From NCBI GenBank assembly GCA_002356515.1, contig AP017605.1, positions 7,792,089 through 7,856,088 of the forward strand: a DNA stretch of 64,000 nucleotides. Direction: 5' to 3'. The translations under genes were made by a program, and so were the position numbers. Every line of letters starts with the position of its first letter. Position 1 is the stretch's first letter. Source of the stretch: Mesorhizobium loti (lineage in GTDB: Bacteria; Pseudomonadota; Alphaproteobacteria; Rhizobiales; Rhizobiaceae). Positions 62,383-64,000 of this stretch are shown here, piece after piece. A model generated the notes under the pieces. The model did not search any database. It saw nothing but the letters and a program-made list of their open reading frames with translations, and was not told the origin of the DNA.

Positions 62383-63684
62383 TCAGAGATACTGGGCGAC
62401 CTTCTTGCCGACGGTGAGGAAGCGCAAGGGATCGATGGCTTCGCCATTGTGGCGCACTTCATAATGCAGATGCGGGCCGGTCGAGCGGCCGCTGCTGCCG
62501 GTCTTGCCGATGACGGCGCCGGCGTCCAGTTTCTCGCCCACGGTCACGTCAATTTCGCTGAGATGTCCGTAACGGGTCGCAAAGCCGTTGCCGTGGTCGA
62601 CTTCCACCATGCGGCCATAGCCGCCATTCCAGCCGGCCTTGGTGACGATGCCGGGCGCCGTGACTTTTGCGTCCATGCCGATGGGCGCCCTGAAATCCAT
62701 GCCCGAATGCAGTGCCGCGGTGCCGAGAATGGGATCGGTGCGCACGCCGAACGGGCTGGTGACGGAGTGGCCGGGGGCAGGGTTGGCCAGCGGCAGCTGG
62801 CGCGCTTCCTTCTTCAACTGGTCGAGCGTGTCCAGAGCCTCGTCCAGCTCCTTGACCTTGCTGTCGAACATCAAAGAACTGTTGAGCGGGATCAGCGGGC
62901 CGCCGACATCGCTTTCGTTCTTGCCAAAATCGCTGTCGACCGGCAGTCCGGCCGCCTGCAGCGCCTGCTGGATGGCATCGGCGCTTTTATAGGCATTGTC
63001 CGCGAGCGTGCTGATGCGGGTGAGTTGTTCGTTCTCGATGGATTTCAGCGACTGGTTGATCGAGACGAACAGCCTGTCGGCACGATCTGCGGCAGAGTCG
63101 CTAGGCAGCGGATCGGTGCGGGTCGACCACAAGGAGAATGGCCTTGTGTCGGCAGCACCCAGATCGGTGCCCAGGCTGGCGACCGCGTAGTTCTGTGCGG
63201 GCTGGCTGATACTGCCGGTCACCTCTGCGTGCTTGTCAGGCTTGGCAGCCGCCGGATCCTCGGCGGGCGCTGCTCCGACCTCGTTCTCGGCGCGCTCGAG
63301 CAGCGGTCCGAGACGGCCGTGCCGCTGGCTGAGCTGCGTCTGGCGTTCAATCAGTTCGCTGACCTTGTTTTCCATCAATTGCTGGTCGAGCAACTGGCGG
63401 CTGGTGATGCGGTCGACCTGGGCGCGAAGCGCCGAGATGCGGTCTTCGTAGGCCTGCTGCATGCGCGCCTGGCGCGCGGTGGTGGCGCCGATCAGGTCGT
63501 CGCGCAAAACGAGATAGGACGTGGCCAGGAGGTAGCCGATGGCAATGGCGGCGAGCGCTGAACCGATGAATGCCGCGAGCCAGGGCCGGATCGTGAAGTG
63601 CCTGATCTCATTGCCTCGGGCGATGATGACCGTGTGGGGTTCCTTACGCCTGCCGAAGACTGCGGACTGACCGGTTGCGTTCAC
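62383..63684 (-). CDS. M23 (LytM/peptidase) envelope protein with coiled coil
   Basis: From the GTG at 63684 the product is 433 residues. A cytoplasmic basic start is followed by one transmembrane helix ('WLAAFIGSALAAIAIGYLLA'), a long coiled coil ('ARMQQAYEDRISALRAQVDR' onward, residues about 65-125), a linker, and a C-terminal LytM domain with zinc residues in 'HSGMDFRAP' (His, Asp) and 'PHLHYEVRHNG' (HLHYE). It is a divisome- or elongation-associated peptidoglycan endopeptidase type. The C-terminus '...VGKKVAQYL' is near residue 433. Confidence 0.9.
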   Translation of the reverse strand: MNATGQSAVFGRRKEPHTVIIARGNEIRHFTIRPWLAAFIGSALAAIAIGYLLATSYLVLRDDLIGATTARQARMQQAYEDRISALRAQVDRITSRQLLDQQLMENKVSELIERQTQLSQRHGRLGPLLERAENEVGAAPAEDPAAAKPDKHAEVTGSISQPAQNYAVASLGTDLGAADTRPFSLWSTRTDPLPSDSAADRADRLFVSINQSLKSIENEQLTRISTLADNAYKSADAIQQALQAAGLPVDSDFGKNESDVGGPLIPLNSSLMFDSKVKELDEALDTLDQLKKEARQLPLANPAPGHSVTSPFGVRTDPILGTAALHSGMDFRAPIGMDAKVTAPGIVTKAGWNGGYGRMVEVDHGNGFATRYGHLSEIDVTVGEKLDAGAVIGKTGSSGRSTGPHLHYEVRHNGEAIDPLRFLTVGKKVAQYL

Positions 63685-64000
63685 GGGACCAAGCTTTCGT
63701 TTACGACACCACGACAACTTGATTACACATTATTAGGGTTAACAAAGGCTTTCTGGGCCGATTGCGCGGGCGTGGAATGCACGCGGCGCGGACAAGGGGT
63801 TGCATGAAAACCGCCAAGGGAGCGGCCTGCATGGCCGCTAAGCCATTGGCGAAAAGCACCAATCTGCTGCCCGCCATACGGCCGGTCGCTCGCGGATCGA
63901 GGTCTAGAGTTCCTTAACTGTCTTCGATTGCATTTACTTGACGGTTTTCGAGTAAAAGCGTGATGGGTTTGGGATTCTATCGAAGATGGCGGTCCAAGGG
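63685..64000. other. Intergenic region with possible start of a gene at the right edge
   Basis: About 316 nt upstream of the M23 gene hold no supported gene. A plus-strand ATG at 63963 opens 12 codons ('MGLGFYRRWRSK') to the window edge and could be the start of a gene, but no ribosome-binding site is clear. A GTTAAC motif near 63740 is unassigned. Confidence 0.25.

Noticed and set aside
63720..63760. CtrA box (TTAA-N7-TTAA) upstream of the M23 gene
   Set aside because: Only the right half-site (GTTAAC) is present; the left half is CATT.

Overview
The window reads as chromosomal DNA of a high-GC alphaproteobacterium of the order Hyphomicrobiales, most likely Mesorhizobium or a close relative. 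This rests on gene content (ctaA with a DUF2842 partner, rplM-rpsI, argC-speB, metY, clpP-clpX-lon-hupB), a small ExoX/SyrA-like exopolysaccharide repressor, many ABC uptake operons, and short palindromic intergenic repeats of the rhizobial kind. Genus is inferred from these traits, not from a database search.

Layout. 1-5.7 kb: a PotABCD-type ABC importer operon ending in an Asp/Glu (hydantoin) racemase, divergent from a GntR/FCD regulator with a perfect palindrome between them. 5.7-26 kb: housekeeping and scattered genes: CelD-like acetyltransferase, NodB-fold deacetylase, DUF2842 and ctaA, streptomycin-kinase-like protein coupled to argC, agmatinase, acyltransferase, GDPD, methyltransferase, rpsI/rplM, thioesterase, enoyl-CoA hydratase/VOC/AAA ATPase/CoA-binding run, metY, a cupin that appears to start at CTG, GT25, a secreted hypothetical protein, and a P450. 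26-33 kb: conserved protease block clpP-clpX-lon and hupB. 33-42.3 kb: a carbohydrate cluster (aldo/keto reductase, SIS isomerase, creatininase-family protein, MalFGK-type ABC importer, RbsD/FucU mutarotase, ribokinase). 43.3-43.7 kb: divergent tRNA-Asp(GUC) and tRNA-Val(UAC).

43.7-49.2 kb is a degraded accessory strip. It holds small orphan ORFs, gene remnants (nuclease, DUF2806-like, SDR, M15 peptidase), two lower-GC small membrane proteins, and a complete 1,045-bp IS630-family element with an A8 frameshift site. The strip between 46.4 and 49.2 kb is bracketed by duplicated ends of the M15 peptidase and SDR genes. 49.2-54.1 kb: ROK-regulated ribose/fructose-type ABC importer with an SDR. 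54.3-56.7 kb: M24 (ectoine-hydrolase-like) plus M20 amidohydrolase pair. 56.8-62.1 kb: one long minus-strand operon of FAD-linked 2-hydroxyacid oxidase, GntR regulator, VOC protein and an SsuABC/NMT1-type importer. 62.4-63.7 kb: an M23 LytM-type envelope peptidase.

Themes. Four solute-binding-protein genes are each followed directly by a strong stem-loop or palindromic repeat. Several dispersed repeats share a TAGAGC terminus with the IS630 element, and at three loci this terminus supplies the TAG stop codon of the adjacent gene. I found no CRISPR array, prophage, or clearly new defence system.
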